Positions 46,963-56,916 are shown, numbered from the stretch's first letter. The stretch is 64,000 bases of DNA from an uncultured Flavobacteriaceae bacterium (GCA_947486785.1 CANKUU010000013.1:52800-116799), one strand, 5' to 3'. Notes: generated by a model from the sequence alone, not told the origin. Numbers and translations are program-made.

Positions 46963-49248
46963 GTGAGCAATAACCGACAAAAATCACATGCGCCAGAAAA
47001 CCTTTTTGGCTTATTATTAGAGAAATTTATGCCTTTTTGGCCTTATTTAATTATGCTATTTCTCTTTTGTGGAGCATTAGCTTGGGGTTATTTAAAAGTG
47101 GCTACTCCAAGTTATGAAGTAAGTGCTAAATTAATCATCAAGGATGAGGGCAAAGGGGTAGATGGCTCAAAGATTATTGAGTCTATGAATCCTTTTGATT
47201 CAAAAAAAATTGTAGAAAATGAAATACAAGTCATTCAATCTAAAGAAATAATTAGACGTGCCGTAGACAGTTTGATGCTTTATGCCTCTTTTTATGAAGA
47301 TAGATCATTTAAGCCTATCTCGGCATACAATACATCACCCATTAACATAAAAATTGAAAACCCTGAGCGTATTTCTCTACCAACAAAAGAACATGCCAAA
47401 TATTATTTTTCATACCAAAAGGAAACCAATTCGGTTCTTATGGATAATAAATTATACGCGTTAAACATTCGGCATAATTTTGACTTTGGAAGTTTAACCT
47501 TTATTAAAAATGAAAATCAGGTTGCAGAAAGTAAAGATCAGCTTTATTTTGAATTGATTCATCCTGATATAATTACAAGTTATATTTCTAAAAATTTAAT
47601 CGTAGTGCCAACAGATAAGCTATCTACTGTGGTTATCTTAGGTTATGTTGATGAGCTGCGTACTAGGGGTGAAGATATTCTTAATGCCATTATACAAAGT
47701 TATATAGATATAGGGTTTGAAGATCGAGAGAAACTTGCAAAAAACACTTTGGTTTTTATTGAGGATCGTATTATACAAGTTGAAAAAGAACTTAACAGAT
47801 TAGAAGATGAGATTGAAAAATATACCTCAGAAGAAGGTGCCATTAATTTAAGCGAACAAGGTCGTTTGTATTTGCAAGATGCAGGTGATAATAATCGAAA
47901 AATTGCCGATCTAAATTTACAAATAACTTTGTTGAGGCGGGTAGAATCTTATGTTTTATCAAAAAATAATCAAGGTGGCATTGTTCCGTCAATAGCGGGT
48001 ATAGATAACCCTGTTCTTACAGACCTACTTCAAAAACTGTATGACAAGGAAATAGAATACGCTAGACTACAAAAAACTACAGCCCAGAACAATCCTATTC
48101 TTTTATCTCTTGCAGATGAGATAGCCCGTATTCGACCTAGTATTTTGGAGAATATTAAAAATCAAAAATCTAATCTGCGAGCAAGTTTACGCAATTTTAA
48201 TACTTATTCGGGCAAGTTTGACTCCGTATTAAAGGGAATACCCCAAAAAGAAAGAGCCTTATTAGAAATAAAGCGAAGTGAATCTATAAAGAAAGAATTG
48301 TTTTCATTTTTACTTCAAAAAAGAGAAGAAACTGCTTTGGCCCATGCCCCAAATGAAGGAGATACAAAAGTGATTGAAAAAGCCTCAGCTAGCATAACAC
48401 CTAGCAATCCAAAAGCTTTGAAAACCTATGGAATTGCATTTTTTATTGCAGTAGGTATTTGGATTTCAGCTATTGTGATTACTGAAATGCTAAATAAAAA
48501 TGTGCTTTTTAGATCAGAAATTGAAGATCTTACTAATCTTCCTATCTTAGGCGAACTATCTTTTTCAAAAATCACCTCTAAAAATAGAATGGTGACCCCT
48601 AAGGATATTGTTTTAACCGAGCAGTTACGTAACTTAAGTGCAAGACTAGGGTTGTATAATAGAAAGTTTACTAAAAAGATAATTCTTATAACTTCAAATA
48701 TAGCAGGTGAAGGTAAAAGTTATGTTAGTAGAAACCTTGCAATTAGTATTGCTCAGAGCGGAAAACGTGTAGCACTTATTGATTTAGATTTTAGAAACCC
48801 TCAGCTTACTAGGCTTTTTAAGCTAACGGGTAGCGATGGTGTTATTGATTATTTAGAAGGTAATTGTTCTTTTAAGAATATTCAAAATCAATTTAAATTT
48901 GAGGAAAATTTTCATGTAATCCCTGCAGGAGCTATAGGAGGTGATTATACAAAAACTCTTTTAAATGGAGCGATTGAAAAGCTTTTTGAGCAGTTGTCTA
49001 GTAACTTTGACATGGTTGTAATAGATTCTGCTCCAATTGGTTTAGTGTCTGATGTAAACCTGCTTGCAGAGTTTAGTGATATAAAACTACTAGTAATACG
49101 ACACGGCTATACCCCTAAGAAAATAATACAGCGCTTCGAACAGAATGAGCAAACTGAACTTTTAGAGCACATGAGTATCGTTTTTAATGGTATAAAGAAA
49201 AGAGGTTTTTCAAAAAAAAATAGTACGCATGGCTATGGTTATAGTTAA
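46963..49248 (+). CDS. Polysaccharide co-polymerase and tyrosine autokinase (Wzc-like)
   Basis: Inner-membrane protein of 761 aa that controls chain length and export in Wzy-dependent pathways. Two helices (about residues 22-42 and 485-507) flank a large periplasmic Wzz domain with coiled coil (about 255-300). The cytoplasmic BY-kinase domain has Walker A NIAGEGKSYVS (about 580-590), Walker A' VALIDLDFRNPQL and Walker B VVIDSAPIG. The C-terminal Tyr cluster is minimal (HGYGYS). The start is GTG at 46963, as no better ATG precedes the first helix. It follows the Wza-like gene. Confidence 0.92.
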   Translation: MSNNRQKSHAPENLFGLLLEKFMPFWPYLIMLFLFCGALAWGYLKVATPSYEVSAKLIIKDEGKGVDGSKIIESMNPFDSKKIVENEIQVIQSKEIIRRAVDSLMLYASFYEDRSFKPISAYNTSPINIKIENPERISLPTKEHAKYYFSYQKETNSVLMDNKLYALNIRHNFDFGSLTFIKNENQVAESKDQLYFELIHPDIITSYISKNLIVVPTDKLSTVVILGYVDELRTRGEDILNAIIQSYIDIGFEDREKLAKNTLVFIEDRIIQVEKELNRLEDEIEKYTSEEGAINLSEQGRLYLQDAGDNNRKIADLNLQITLLRRVESYVLSKNNQGGIVPSIAGIDNPVLTDLLQKLYDKEIEYARLQKTTAQNNPILLSLADEIARIRPSILENIKNQKSNLRASLRNFNTYSGKFDSVLKGIPQKERALLEIKRSESIKKELFSFLLQKREETALAHAPNEGDTKVIEKASASITPSNPKALKTYGIAFFIAVGIWISAIVITEMLNKNVLFRSEIEDLTNLPILGELSFSKITSKNRMVTPKDIVLTEQLRNLSARLGLYNRKFTKKIILITSNIAGEGKSYVSRNLAISIAQSGKRVALIDLDFRNPQLTRLFKLTGSDGVIDYLEGNCSFKNIQNQFKFEENFHVIPAGAIGGDYTKTLLNGAIEKLFEQLSSNFDMVVIDSAPIGLVSDVNLLAEFSDIKLLVIRHGYTPKKIIQRFEQNEQTELLEHMSIVFNGIKKRGFSKKNSTHGYGYS

Positions 49249-49356
49249 ACAAACAGTTATTAAATAACTTAGAAGTATACATAAACCTGTTACTACTAAA
49301 TTGTATTTAAAATATGAATTTATATAAGTAGTAAAAGTAATGAAATTGGTAAATCA

Positions 49357-50727
49357 ATGAGTAGATACCTAAAAGCAGTTAAACATCTTTGGAACAATTT
49401 TTTTAGTGAGGGGCATGAAAGAAGTATTAAAGCAAAAAAAAATATACTTGGACTTTTACTATTAAAAGGAGGTAGTATTGCAATTGGTTTTTTTTTGGTT
49501 CCTTTAACCATAGATTATATTAATTCAACACGATATGGTATTTGGCTAACTTTAAGTAGCATTGTTGCGTGGTTAAGTTATTTTGATATTGGTTTTGGCC
49601 ATGGATTGCGAAATAAATTTACCGAAGCCTTAGCTAAAGGAAATGATCAAGAGGCTAAAATTTATGTGAGCACAACATACTTTTCATTAGCCGCTATACT
49701 GGCTGTAATTATACTTGTTTTTTTTGCTATAAATCCTTTTTTGAATTGGAGTACTATCTTAAACAGTCCACAATCGATGCAGGCAGAGTTAAGCACTCTG
49801 GCGCTAATGATATTCGTTTTTTTTTGTCTGCAATTTGTATTTCAATTAATTACTACGGTATTAACAGCGAACCATCAGCCTGCAAAAGCTTCTTTATTAC
49901 ATCTTTTAGGCAGTTTAATTTCTTTAGTTATAATTTGTATTCTAACAAAAACTACGTCAGGTAATTTGTTGTATTTAGGAGTAGCGCTCGGGTTAACACC
50001 GCTTTTAGTAATGCTTGTTGCTAACCTATGGTTTTATAAAGGCACGTATAAAAAATTTGCTCCTTCAATTCGCTTTTTTAGATTAAAATATGTGAAACAA
50101 CTGATGAATTTAGGGGGGCAGTTTTTTGTGATAAATATTTCGGTGCTGCTCATGTTAAGTACCGATAATATTGTAATTACTCAGATTTTGGGCCCCGATC
50201 AAGTAACTGTTTTTACAGCGGCGTATAAATTATTTACAGGAATTTCAATGATTTATATGCTCATTATTACCCCATTATGGAGCGCCTATACCGACGCATA
50301 TACAAAAGGTGATTATGATTGGATTAGAAAAAGTCTAAAAATGACTCGAAAGATTTGGCTGGCCCTATCGGGCTTAACACTTGTTGTTTTGTGTATTTCT
50401 CCGTGGTTTTATAAAGTATGGTTAGGAGATTTAGTAAAGGTTCCTTTTGAACTATCTGTAGCAATGAGCACCTATGTAATAGGATATATTTGGCTTAATA
50501 TTTACACGTTTGTTTTAAATGGTATGGGTAAAATTAGAGTACAGTTATATGTGTCTATCGTTGCTAGTATTTTATACATCCCGTTAGTAATATTTTTTGG
50601 TAAGCTATGGGGCTTAGTTGGTATTACTGGTATAAGTACTTTCTTTTTTTTAGTTACAGGAGTAATTTATGCGTATCAAGTTAATATTTTGGTGAATAAA
50701 CAAGCTACTGGAATTTGGAATAAGTAG
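49357..50727 (+). CDS. Polysaccharide flippase (Wzx/MATE-like)
   Basis: Multi-pass protein of 456 aa with about 12-14 hydrophobic helices and the family start KKNILGLLLLKGGSIAIGFFLVPLTIDYI and STRYGIWLTLSSIVAWLSYFDIGFGHGLRNKF spacing (quoted in parts). It probably flips undecaprenyl-linked repeat units across the inner membrane. It lies between the Wzc-like and polymerase-like genes, in the logical order of a Wzy-dependent cluster. Confidence 0.88.
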   Translation: MSRYLKAVKHLWNNFFSEGHERSIKAKKNILGLLLLKGGSIAIGFFLVPLTIDYINSTRYGIWLTLSSIVAWLSYFDIGFGHGLRNKFTEALAKGNDQEAKIYVSTTYFSLAAILAVIILVFFAINPFLNWSTILNSPQSMQAELSTLALMIFVFFCLQFVFQLITTVLTANHQPAKASLLHLLGSLISLVIICILTKTTSGNLLYLGVALGLTPLLVMLVANLWFYKGTYKKFAPSIRFFRLKYVKQLMNLGGQFFVINISVLLMLSTDNIVITQILGPDQVTVFTAAYKLFTGISMIYMLIITPLWSAYTDAYTKGDYDWIRKSLKMTRKIWLALSGLTLVVLCISPWFYKVWLGDLVKVPFELSVAMSTYVIGYIWLNIYTFVLNGMGKIRVQLYVSIVASILYIPLVIFFGKLWGLVGITGISTFFFLVTGVIYAYQVNILVNKQATGIWNK

Positions 50728-50763
50728 TTTTAAAAGTAAGAATTTTTTAAAACAGGGTAGTCT

Positions 50764-52041
50764 ATGACAGACAAGTTTACATATGTTCAGGCAAAAAATA
50801 TTAATATTTTTTTGGTGGGCTACGTTTTGTATAGTTTCGCCTTTGTTTTTAACCGAACAAGTCCATCATACCTATTTATTATTGGCAATGAATTCCTTTG
50901 TTTTTTAGGCGCAATTATGGTTACTTTTTCTTTACTATTTACCATTCGTTCTAAAAATACGGCAAATCCTTTTGTGAAGATTATAGTAGCCTTACTCCTA
51001 ATTTGGTTTTATATAGTAGCAGTAAGAAGTATGAAGGTCGAATTCGATTTTTTTAAGCGGATGCTGTTTGGCGGAGAATCTTCGTTAATGTCATATTTTG
51101 TTCCGTTGGTAGTCTTAATACCAGATAAATTACAATTTTTAAAGAAATCGATGACCGCAGTAGTGGTTTTAGGCATGTTTTATTTTTTGTTTCTTGTGCT
51201 TTTTAAAGACAATATATTTAAGTTTTATGGTAATTCGGTAACAAGTGAGAGGTATGTTTTTGAATATTGCGCCAAATGGTTAAGTGTATGTAGTGGCTTT
51301 TTAATATTAACATTTTCTTACCATTCTAAAAAGATTAAACTATTTGCCGTTGCTGTTGTAGTTGCAATGTTGTTAGTTGCTATTTTTAGAGCCAGAAGAG
51401 CACTAATATTTATGTCATTAGTTCCATCTCTGATGGCAATTGTCATTTATATTGCTAGGTCGCGATATAGACTGTTAGCCATTGTAGGCTTTGTTTTTTT
51501 GAGTGTAGGAGTTACCTTTTTTAGCATAGAAGCTTATCAAAGTGATAAAGGAGGAATGTTTTCGAACCTTCAATCTCGAATAACTCAAGATTCTAGGTCT
51601 GGGGTAGAAGAATGTTTGATAAACGACTTAACGTTTACTGATTGGATTATAGGACGAGGTTTTGATGGGCGTTATTTTTGTCCAAATGTGGATGAAAACT
51701 ATGAGGTAGTTGGGTATAGGTTAATGATTGAAACGGACTATTTAATGATTATTCTTAAAAATGGTACCATCTATTTAGTATTGCTGCTAATGGTATTAAT
51801 TCCGGCTGTTTTTAAGGGTGTATTTCAGTCACAAAATATATTATCAAAAGCAGCAGGTTGTTGGATATTGTTTTGGATAATTTGCCTTTATCCGGCAAAT
51901 GTTTTTGGTTTTTCAATGAATTATTTATTGGTATGGTTGTCGGTTGGCATCTGCTACTCAAACAAAATACGCAATTTTCCAGATGAGGTGCTTAAAGATT
52001 ATTTTTTAAATGGCAATCGACAGGCGCACCTTAATAATTAA
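50764..52041 (+). CDS. O-antigen polymerase-like membrane protein (Wzy candidate)
   Basis: Membrane protein of 425 aa with about 10-11 hydrophobic helices and a larger extracytoplasmic loop (about residues 255-320). It has the hydropathy plan of Wzy/O-antigen ligase proteins, with Arg residues in FRARRALIFMSL and the GRGFDGRYFCPNVDENYE loop, but weak sequence signatures as is usual. Its position after the flippase and before two glycosyltransferases makes it the best polymerase candidate here. Confidence 0.72.
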   Translation: MTDKFTYVQAKNINIFLVGYVLYSFAFVFNRTSPSYLFIIGNEFLCFLGAIMVTFSLLFTIRSKNTANPFVKIIVALLLIWFYIVAVRSMKVEFDFFKRMLFGGESSLMSYFVPLVVLIPDKLQFLKKSMTAVVVLGMFYFLFLVLFKDNIFKFYGNSVTSERYVFEYCAKWLSVCSGFLILTFSYHSKKIKLFAVAVVVAMLLVAIFRARRALIFMSLVPSLMAIVIYIARSRYRLLAIVGFVFLSVGVTFFSIEAYQSDKGGMFSNLQSRITQDSRSGVEECLINDLTFTDWIIGRGFDGRYFCPNVDENYEVVGYRLMIETDYLMIILKNGTIYLVLLLMVLIPAVFKGVFQSQNILSKAAGCWILFWIICLYPANVFGFSMNYLLVWLSVGICYSNKIRNFPDEVLKDYFLNGNRQAHLNN

Positions 52042-52062
52042 CTAATTTACTAAGCTATAAGA

Positions 52063-53379
52063 ATGTCATCACAAAAAATATTAATACTTAATCAGCCCTT
52101 TGATAATAATACTGGAGGGGGTATTACCTTATCCAATCTTTTCGCTAATTCGAAAAAAGAGGACTTAGCAGTAGCATGTTCAGGATATTTGTTAACTTCA
52201 GAAACGGATGCCTCTCGATGCGATAATTATTATCAGTTAGGTTCTAAAGAGCGACAATGGGTGTTTCCATTTAATCTTGTAGCTAGAACCTACTACTCTG
52301 GGCCTGTAGAACTTGACAAAAGCTCCAAAGAAAATATTGTTGTCATAAAATCGAAACTCAGAGTCAAATTAATTATTAATTATTTAATTCCGATTCTCGA
52401 TTATTTTGGATTTTCTCACTTTTTTACCAAGTCTAAACTTTCACAAGAGTTTTGTAATTGGGTAACAGAATTTAACCCAAAAGTTGTTTACGCTCAAGCG
52501 ACCACTCGAGAAGAACTTCTTTTTTGTATCGCATTTAAAAAACGTTTTAATATACCTATGGTTTTTCATATGATGGATGATTGGCCTACTATGGTGGGTA
52601 TTAAAGGTTTTTGTCGCACTTATTGGGAAAATAAAATTAATAACGAGTTTCGGCAATTATTTTCGCTCACAGAAGTCGCATTAAGCATTAGCGACTATAT
52701 GGCAGAAGCTTATAAAGTTAGATACGGTAAAGAGTTTTTAACTTTTCATAATTCGATTAATATTGATTTTTGGAGAAAAAAACAGCGAAAAAAATATCAA
52801 CTTTCAGATAGCCCAAGAATTCTTTATGCGGGCAGGGTTGGTTTAGGTATTGATGAGTCATTAAAAAATATTGCAATGGCAATTAAACATATTAATGACG
52901 AACTCGGTAGTGATGTTAAATTTTCATTACAAGTAAAAGAAAGACCCGATTGGGCAGCTGATTTTTCATGTGTAGTTCATAATCATTTTGTAGAATATGA
53001 GGAGTTGCCACATGTTTTTGCTGCGGCAGATCTTTTAATTTTACCCTACGATTTTAGCATAGAGTCAATAAGTTTTATAAAGTATTCTATGCCTACCAAA
53101 GCACCAGAATACATGGCAAGCGGAACACCAATTATTATTTTTGCACCAGAAGATACGGCTATAGTTAAGTACGCGAAAAGATTTAACTGGGCAAAGGTTG
53201 TGCAAGAGAATTCTATTGATGAATTGGTTAGCGTACTTAAAGAATTGTTAAATGATGAATTAGAAAGAAAAGAAATTGCACAAAATGCAGTTCGTATAGC
53301 GGAGAAAAATCATGATTCAGAAAGCGTAGCTGCCCAGTTTGATGAGGTACTTAATTCAGCGATATCAAAGCTGGTTTAG
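52063..53379 (+). CDS. Glycosyltransferase (GT-B fold, GT4-like)
   Basis: Glycosyltransferase of 438 aa. The N-terminal Rossmann half has LNQPFDNNTGGGITLSNLF near residue 8 (a GGG loop for donor or acceptor binding), and the C-terminal half shows PRILYAGRVGLGID, DLLILPYDFS and APEYMASGTPIIIF, the usual E-x7-like donor site region of GT4 enzymes. It is cytosolic and builds the polysaccharide repeat unit. The sugar is unknown. Confidence 0.85.
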   Translation: MSSQKILILNQPFDNNTGGGITLSNLFANSKKEDLAVACSGYLLTSETDASRCDNYYQLGSKERQWVFPFNLVARTYYSGPVELDKSSKENIVVIKSKLRVKLIINYLIPILDYFGFSHFFTKSKLSQEFCNWVTEFNPKVVYAQATTREELLFCIAFKKRFNIPMVFHMMDDWPTMVGIKGFCRTYWENKINNEFRQLFSLTEVALSISDYMAEAYKVRYGKEFLTFHNSINIDFWRKKQRKKYQLSDSPRILYAGRVGLGIDESLKNIAMAIKHINDELGSDVKFSLQVKERPDWAADFSCVVHNHFVEYEELPHVFAAADLLILPYDFSIESISFIKYSMPTKAPEYMASGTPIIIFAPEDTAIVKYAKRFNWAKVVQENSIDELVSVLKELLNDELERKEIAQNAVRIAEKNHDSESVAAQFDEVLNSAISKLV

Positions 53380-53413
53380 CGTAACTCTTTGTTATATATA
53401 AGCAACAAATTGT

Positions 53414-54439
53414 ATGATTAAGATTTACTTTTATCCTAAAATTATATTAAAACCAAGCGATGTTAAAAATTCATATATAACAGATTTTGAAGAAGCTATT
53501 GGTTTGCATCATATTGTAATTAATAAAGAGGCGAATACAAAAGGGGTGCTTGATTTTTTTAGCTATATAGCTAAAACTGATATTTATCTGTTTAATTGGA
53601 TAGAGGATATACCTAGGCGCAAAAAAGGAAAACTTCAAGTATTTTTTTTTATGCTATTTCTGACATTGCTTAAAATGCAAAATAAAAAGATCATTTGGGT
53701 TTTGCATAACAAGTATTCGCATAATCTATCAAGAAATAGGTGGACCGATTTCATGTTTAAAACCATGTTTAAAAATGCCGATTTGATTCTTACACATTCT
53801 AAAGAAGGAGTTGAACTTGGTAAACAAAAATATTCAAAATATGCTCATAAAATTAAATATGAGATTCATCCTGTTAAATCAATAATAGCGAGTAAAAATG
53901 CATCAAAAAAGTATGATTTCTTATTTTGGGGAAGTATTCATCCCTACAAAGATATTGTCAAATTTTTAGAATTTATTAAAACCCACGATAGTATTAAAGA
54001 CCCAAAGATTTTGATTATTGGGCGTTGTTTTGACGAAAGGTATAAACAATTATTATATGAGAGCTTAAGTGCCAATATGATTTTTGAAGATAAATTTTAT
54101 GAAATGAAAGAGATAGCCGAATTTGCTGCACAATCAAAATTTATTTTATTTACCTATGGTGCTGACTCTGTTTTAAGCTCGGGTGCACTTATGGATTCAC
54201 TTCGAATGAATACACAAATTATAGGCCCTAATCATGGCGCTTTTAAAGACTTAAGTTACCTGCCAAGCGTGCATGTGTTCGATACTTATGAAGAAATTAT
54301 AAGAATTTACCAGAATAGTACTACTGATATACCGATAAATGACCAAGAATTAGTTCAATTTTTTGAAGAAAATAGTTGGTCCAAATTTGCCAAAAAAATT
54401 GAAAAACATACAGCTGAACTACTTTTAAAAAGTAGCTAA
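53414..54439 (+). CDS. Glycosyltransferase family protein
   Basis: Protein of 341 aa with GT-B features: WVLHNKYSHN and ADLILTHSKEGVELG in the N-terminal half, then KYDFLFWGSIHPYKDI, PKILIIGRCFDERY and the C-terminal FILFTYGADSVLSSGALMDS region. It resembles the group-1 transferases of exopolysaccharide loci. It is the last gene of the cluster and is followed by a weak terminator and transposase debris, so the cluster may once have been longer. Confidence 0.8.
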   Translation: MIKIYFYPKIILKPSDVKNSYITDFEEAIGLHHIVINKEANTKGVLDFFSYIAKTDIYLFNWIEDIPRRKKGKLQVFFFMLFLTLLKMQNKKIIWVLHNKYSHNLSRNRWTDFMFKTMFKNADLILTHSKEGVELGKQKYSKYAHKIKYEIHPVKSIIASKNASKKYDFLFWGSIHPYKDIVKFLEFIKTHDSIKDPKILIIGRCFDERYKQLLYESLSANMIFEDKFYEMKEIAEFAAQSKFILFTYGADSVLSSGALMDSLRMNTQIIGPNHGAFKDLSYLPSVHVFDTYEEIIRIYQNSTTDIPINDQELVQFFEENSWSKFAKKIEKHTAELLLKSS

Positions 54440-54471
54440 ACCTACAGTGATTTAAAGAATGTATGATACTG

Positions 54472-54491
54472 AAAAAGGCTGCCCTTTTTTT
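54472..54491 (+). terminator. Weak terminator after the polysaccharide cluster
   Basis: AAAAAGG / CCTTTTT with a 4-nt loop and further Ts; a short 7-bp stem, 33 nt after the last glycosyltransferase stop. Confidence 0.5.
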
Positions 54492-54540
54492 GTTGTAATT
54501 AGAAACGTTTAAAATATTTTTTATTTGATATTTGTATTTA

Positions 54541-55285
54541 ATTGTACATCTACAGGTTTTCTTAAATCTAAGCTAAAATGCCTTTTTAGATTGTTGTAAA
54601 TGTTCACAGCTTCATGGGTCATTTTTAAGCAATATCTGTGTTTTTAATGGTTTGTTTTAGGGCATATGCGTTTTAAAGAGTTCTGTTAATTAGTTTTGGC
54701 GTTTACGATTTCATAGGGGTCTTATTATTCTGTAATGCTCATTGTTACTCCATTGTGTTCTGCAAACTTGTTGTATTTAGGATTACAATTTTAAAAACCT
54801 TAATCAGAATGATGGATGAGTTTTTGTTTTGGGTATTTTCTGTTTTTAACAACCATAGTGAGCGCATCCCCTCAAAGCGATGTTTTCATGATTATCTAAT
54901 TTGTATCCCATTATTTGCTTAGAATAGGCGTTTGTTACTAGTGCAAGGTAGTTATGTCCGTTTTCAGTTTTGATATGTGTAATATCACTTACCCAAAGTT
55001 ACTCAGGTCGAGTAGAACTTGTTAATCGAATAAGTTAAACATATGCTTAGAGTTTGTTGTTTTAATATAGTTTTTAGATTTAGGTACTAATAATATATTG
55101 AGTCTTAAAAAGCGGTAGAATTTGTTTCTACCTATTTTAATATTAGCATTAATAAAGTCTTGTTTTAGCTCTCTATACATTTTAATTTCGCCGGTTTTAG
55201 AGACTACTTTTTTACGATAGTTTTTGACCATTGTAATGAGTTTTTGACGATCTATTTTTCGCCAAAGGCCTTTTTGTGTTTTCAT
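54541..55285 (-). pseudogene. Decayed IS3-family transposase (OrfB) remnant
   Basis: Read on the minus strand, an 87-codon open piece (55285-55022) carries the OrfB N-terminal pattern YRELKQDFINANIKIGRNKF and YIKTTNSKH. The sequence then continues past a stop codon as WVSDITHIKTENGHNYLALV and NAYSKQIMGYKLD, shifts frame into MVVKNRKYPKQKLIHHSD, and after several stops ends in AVNIYNNLKRHFSLDLRKPV. This is the full DDE-integrase order, but with at least one frameshift and many nonsense codons, and no recognisable catalytic Glu. No orfA or clean terminal repeats were found. It is an old, dead insertion. Confidence 0.85.
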
Positions 55286-55391
55286 AAGTGACTATAATTA
55301 ATGGTTTAATTTGTAGTCAACCTATTTCAGGAAAGTTGCTTTTCTTTAACTGTTTGGCAACAACCTAAATAAGTGCTCGTTTTAATGGCTT

Positions 55392-56084
55392 TTATTTTTG
55401 GTTGTGCTTAGTATGATTTAAATTAAATTCATTGATAGCATCTCTAAGTATTTCTAAAGCAGTATTCTTATCTCCAAATCCTTTCGATTCCATTTTATCT
55501 GGTCCCTTATAATTTGTAAACCACAATTTTATAATTTCTGAAATGCCTTTGTAATTTTTATTTAACTCAGTCATGTCATTAACATGATATAATGGAGAAT
55601 TATCTGAAACAGCGATTAATTTGTCATCCTGTTCTCCTCGGTCCATTAAATATAGAACCCCGATTATTTTACATTTAACTATACCGCCTCTTGTTGCAGG
55701 AGGTCCAAGAACAAGTATATCTAATGGGTCTCCATCTCCACCTTTTTCTTTGGAAAGTAACGTTTGTGGAATCATTCCATAGTTACCGGGATAACCTAAA
55801 TAATTTACAATTCTTGGTGTATTATCAACCAATTCCCATTGTACTTGTCCAGTTGATTTGTTTAACTCCCATTTCTCTATTGTTCCTGATGGTATCTCAA
55901 TTACTGCATTAACATCACCGTCTTCAAAGAGTGGTATTATATCTCTTAATAAATTAGGCTTACCCTTAATAACTTCTTGTGTACTGTCCGGTAAATTTGT
56001 TACTGCCTCAGATTTTGATCTATTACATGAGATGAGTATAAATATTAAAAAAACGTAAGTATTGAAGATGAGTTTTATGTTCAT
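55392..56084 (-). CDS. ppa: Lipoprotein-type family I inorganic pyrophosphatase
   Basis: Hydrolyses pyrophosphate to phosphate. The 230-aa protein has the complete family I active site: K71/E73 in EKWELN, R91 in TPRIVNY, the YPGNYGMIPQT segment, and DGDPLD (D117, D119, D122). Unlike ordinary cytosolic PPases it begins with a signal peptide and lipobox FILISC (C20), so it should be a periplasm- or surface-facing lipoprotein. It sits alone between two IS3 remnants and is divergent in origin from its neighbours, suggesting transfer. The cytosolic PPase of the cell would be encoded elsewhere. Confidence 0.9.
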   Translation of the reverse strand: MNIKLIFNTYVFLIFILISCNRSKSEAVTNLPDSTQEVIKGKPNLLRDIIPLFEDGDVNAVIEIPSGTIEKWELNKSTGQVQWELVDNTPRIVNYLGYPGNYGMIPQTLLSKEKGGDGDPLDILVLGPPATRGGIVKCKIIGVLYLMDRGEQDDKLIAVSDNSPLYHVNDMTELNKNYKGISEIIKLWFTNYKGPDKMESKGFGDKNTALEILRDAINEFNLNHTKHNQK

Positions 56085-56140
56085 ATTTTAAATATGTCTA
56101 GTCTTGAAATATGGCTACAGTTTAAAAATTGATTTTACGT

Positions 56141-56376
56141 TGATACTTTATATACCATATTGGGTGTATGATAGTCTAAAGATAAATGTAATCTTGTTTT
56201 GTTGTATAAATTAATTGTAGAATAATAACAATGATTTTTCTCAGTCCTACGAATATCTATTTTTTATTTTTAATGTTTGTGTGTATTGATTGTTAGAATA
56301 CCGGATTCCTCCAACTGAATGATGAATAATTTGTTTAATGTCTTTAGTTTGATAAATAGCTTTCTCTAGTACAGTT
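56141..56376 (-). pseudogene. Second decayed IS3-family OrfB fragment
   Basis: Minus-strand reading from about 56376 gives VLEKAIYQTKDIKQIIHHSV, then GGIRYSNNQYTQTL (the HHSDRGIQY region of OrfB, with the Asp changed to Val), is broken by stops and a frameshift, and ends at 56206-56141 with YNKTRLHLSLDYHTPNMVY, the typical OrfB C-terminus. It differs from the remnant at 54541-55285, so it comes from another IS3-group element. Only the C-terminal third survives. Confidence 0.8.
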
Positions 56377-56480
56377 ATATAATTTTGCTACAATAATTAA
56401 TAATAATATTGATTTTTTCATTAGTTCCAGTAATTAAAAAGTTCATTCAAATAATCTTTCGTTGAATTATTGCAAGGTCG

Positions 56481-56579
56481 TTATAAGTCGGTTTTTAATT
56501 GTAAAATCGTTTTGTTTCCCATCATTTCAGTTTCTATAGTTTTAGAGTAAAAATTGATAGCTCTTTTAAGATTCTCAAT
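56481..56579 (-). pseudogene. Short VOC (glyoxalase)-like remnant
   Basis: A 32-codon minus-strand stretch reads IENLKRAINFYSKTIETEMM and NKTILQLKTDL, which resembles the first strand-helix unit of VOC-superfamily proteins (L-x-RAINFYSK). A stop codon precedes and follows it and the rest of the domain is missing. It is too short to be functional. Confidence 0.4.
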
Positions 56580-56604
56580 TTAACGATGTGTTTCAAAAAG
56601 TCCG

Positions 56605-56910
56605 TTAAATATTTTTTAATAAATCTTCAATCATGTCTAATTCAAATAATTTTTCAACGCTTTTGCACGAATCTCTCATTTTTTGTCTTACTTGATTGGC
56701 CTTTTCAGGTAAGTTTTGTCCAGAGTTTTCAAATGTGTATTTATCTGGCCATTGAGCATAGGCGATATAGGTTTGATTGTCTTTCATATGAAGTCTTGAA
56801 CCCAAGCTGTTTTCATATTTATATATTAGCTCGGTCATTTCTTTCCAAGCTTCAATGAATTCTTCATTACGCTTTTCTTTTACTTTGAATTGATAAATAA
56901 TAGTTCTCAT
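56605..56910 (-). CDS. Antibiotic biosynthesis monooxygenase (ABM)-like small protein
   Basis: A 101-aa protein with the ferredoxin-like fold pattern of the ABM family: strand MRTIIYQFKVKEK, helix NEEFIEAWKEMTELIYKY, strand SLGSRLHMKD, strand TYIAYAQWPD and a final long helix. Family members range from quinol monooxygenases to heme-degrading enzymes, and no specific residues fix the function here. It is intact and is the leftmost gene of the minus-strand cassette-like array; the spacer at its 5' side shares sequence with other spacers of the array. Confidence 0.7.
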   Translation of the reverse strand: MRTIIYQFKVKEKRNEEFIEAWKEMTELIYKYENSLGSRLHMKDNQTYIAYAQWPDKYTFENSGQNLPEKANQVRQKMRDSCKSVEKLFELDMIEDLLKNI

Positions 56911-56916
56911 TTTATG

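Noticed and set aside
55022..55285. Independent 87-aa gene
   Set aside because: It is the N-terminal piece of a decayed IS3 OrfB whose remaining parts follow in the same direction with stops and shifts.
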